Positions 63,997 through 64,000 of a DNA stretch of 64,000 bases are shown piece by piece (positions within the stretch are counted from its first letter, which is position 1; every line of letters begins with the position of its first letter). The notes under the pieces were generated by a model. That model worked only from the letters and a program-made list of their open reading frames with translations, made no database searches and was not told the origin of the DNA. Both the position numbers and the translations under genes were made by a program. Origin of the DNA: JAHRAW01 sp965262585 (GTDB taxonomy: Bacteria; Pseudomonadota; Gammaproteobacteria; Arenicellales; Poriferihabitantaceae); assembly GCA_965262585.1 (NCBI GenBank), contig OZ253546.1, forward strand, positions 682,001-746,000, written 5' to 3'.

Positions 63997-64000
63997 TTTC

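Noticed and set aside
1..64000. tRNA, rRNA, riboswitch or origin
   Set aside because: No cloverleaf, rRNA block, riboswitch core or DnaA-box cluster was seen by eye; a covariance-model search could find a missed small RNA.

Overview
The window reads as the chromosome of a sulfur-oxidising gammaproteobacterium, probably marine or host-associated. The main evidence is a reverse-type (oxidative) dissimilatory sulfite reductase cluster with dsrE, dsrF, dsrH and a two-cysteine dsrC. Housekeeping genes are of gammaproteobacterial type (clpS-clpA, erpA, tmk-holB-tatD, orn, rsmE-rsmJ, fabI, fumC). Coding density is high and the core genes look GC-rich. I cannot name a genus: no rRNA or tRNA gene was seen.

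Layout. 1-4157 holds most of a single-chain type ISP-like restriction-modification enzyme that runs off the left edge. 4381-10561 is the dsr cluster, all leftward, in the order dsrA-[SPFH]-[NfeD]-dsrB-dsrE-dsrF-dsrH-dsrC-dsrM. It is interrupted between dsrA and dsrB and stops after dsrM, without dsrKLJOPN. Divergent from dsrA are a stand-alone Cas6/Cmx6-like protein, two unknown small genes and nnrS. 13.7-25.5 kb is mostly core metabolism: cupin, gamma-glutamyltransferase, orn, rsmE-rsmJ, fabI, a tungsten-type aldehyde:ferredoxin oxidoreductase, fumC, a family III CoA-transferase and a TIGR01777 epimerase. A frameshifted flavin reductase (25.5-26.1 kb) and a KefB-type antiporter (27-28.8 kb) follow.

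28.8-39.8 kb looks like a mobile, AT-richer defence island on both sides of a fused 5-oxoprolinase gene. It holds a tightly packed leftward five-gene operon (NotI-family endonuclease, D12 adenine methylase, RidA-like protein, HEPN protein, MNT nucleotidyltransferase). It also holds an unknown two-gene cassette (a seven-TM coiled-coil membrane protein and a membrane-anchored protein with a possible MIDAS-like motif) and a Panacea-type toxin-antitoxin pair. These are the best candidates for something undescribed.

39.8-51.4 kb holds gshB-prpE, enoyl-CoA hydratase, a lipoprotein, three MFS transporters, a DUF4143 ATPase under two tandem palindromes, a class V aminotransferase, a glycosyltransferase remnant and a DUF3461 protein. 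51.4-57.0 kb is a complete peptide-type ABC transporter. 57.1-64.0 kb holds a phytanoyl-CoA dioxygenase-like gene, an encapsulated-ferritin-like gene without a shell gene, clpA-clpS, erpA, tatD, holB and tmk.

Repeats. A 61-bp imperfect palindrome beginning ATTCCCGA occurs seven times in gene-free gaps, often beside a GGACAG...CTGTCC hairpin and dRS3-like ATTCCC-N8-GGGAAT motifs. Three composite units of about 213 bp lie in tandem at 26.17-26.81 kb.

Metabolic reading. The dsr enzymes oxidise stored sulfur, with DsrEFH and DsrC as the sulfur relay. gamma-Glutamyltransferase, 5-oxoprolinase and glutathione synthetase together suggest glutathione or gamma-glutamyl turnover. PrpE, enoyl-CoA hydratase, the CoA-transferase and the peptide transporter suggest some use of organic acids and peptides.
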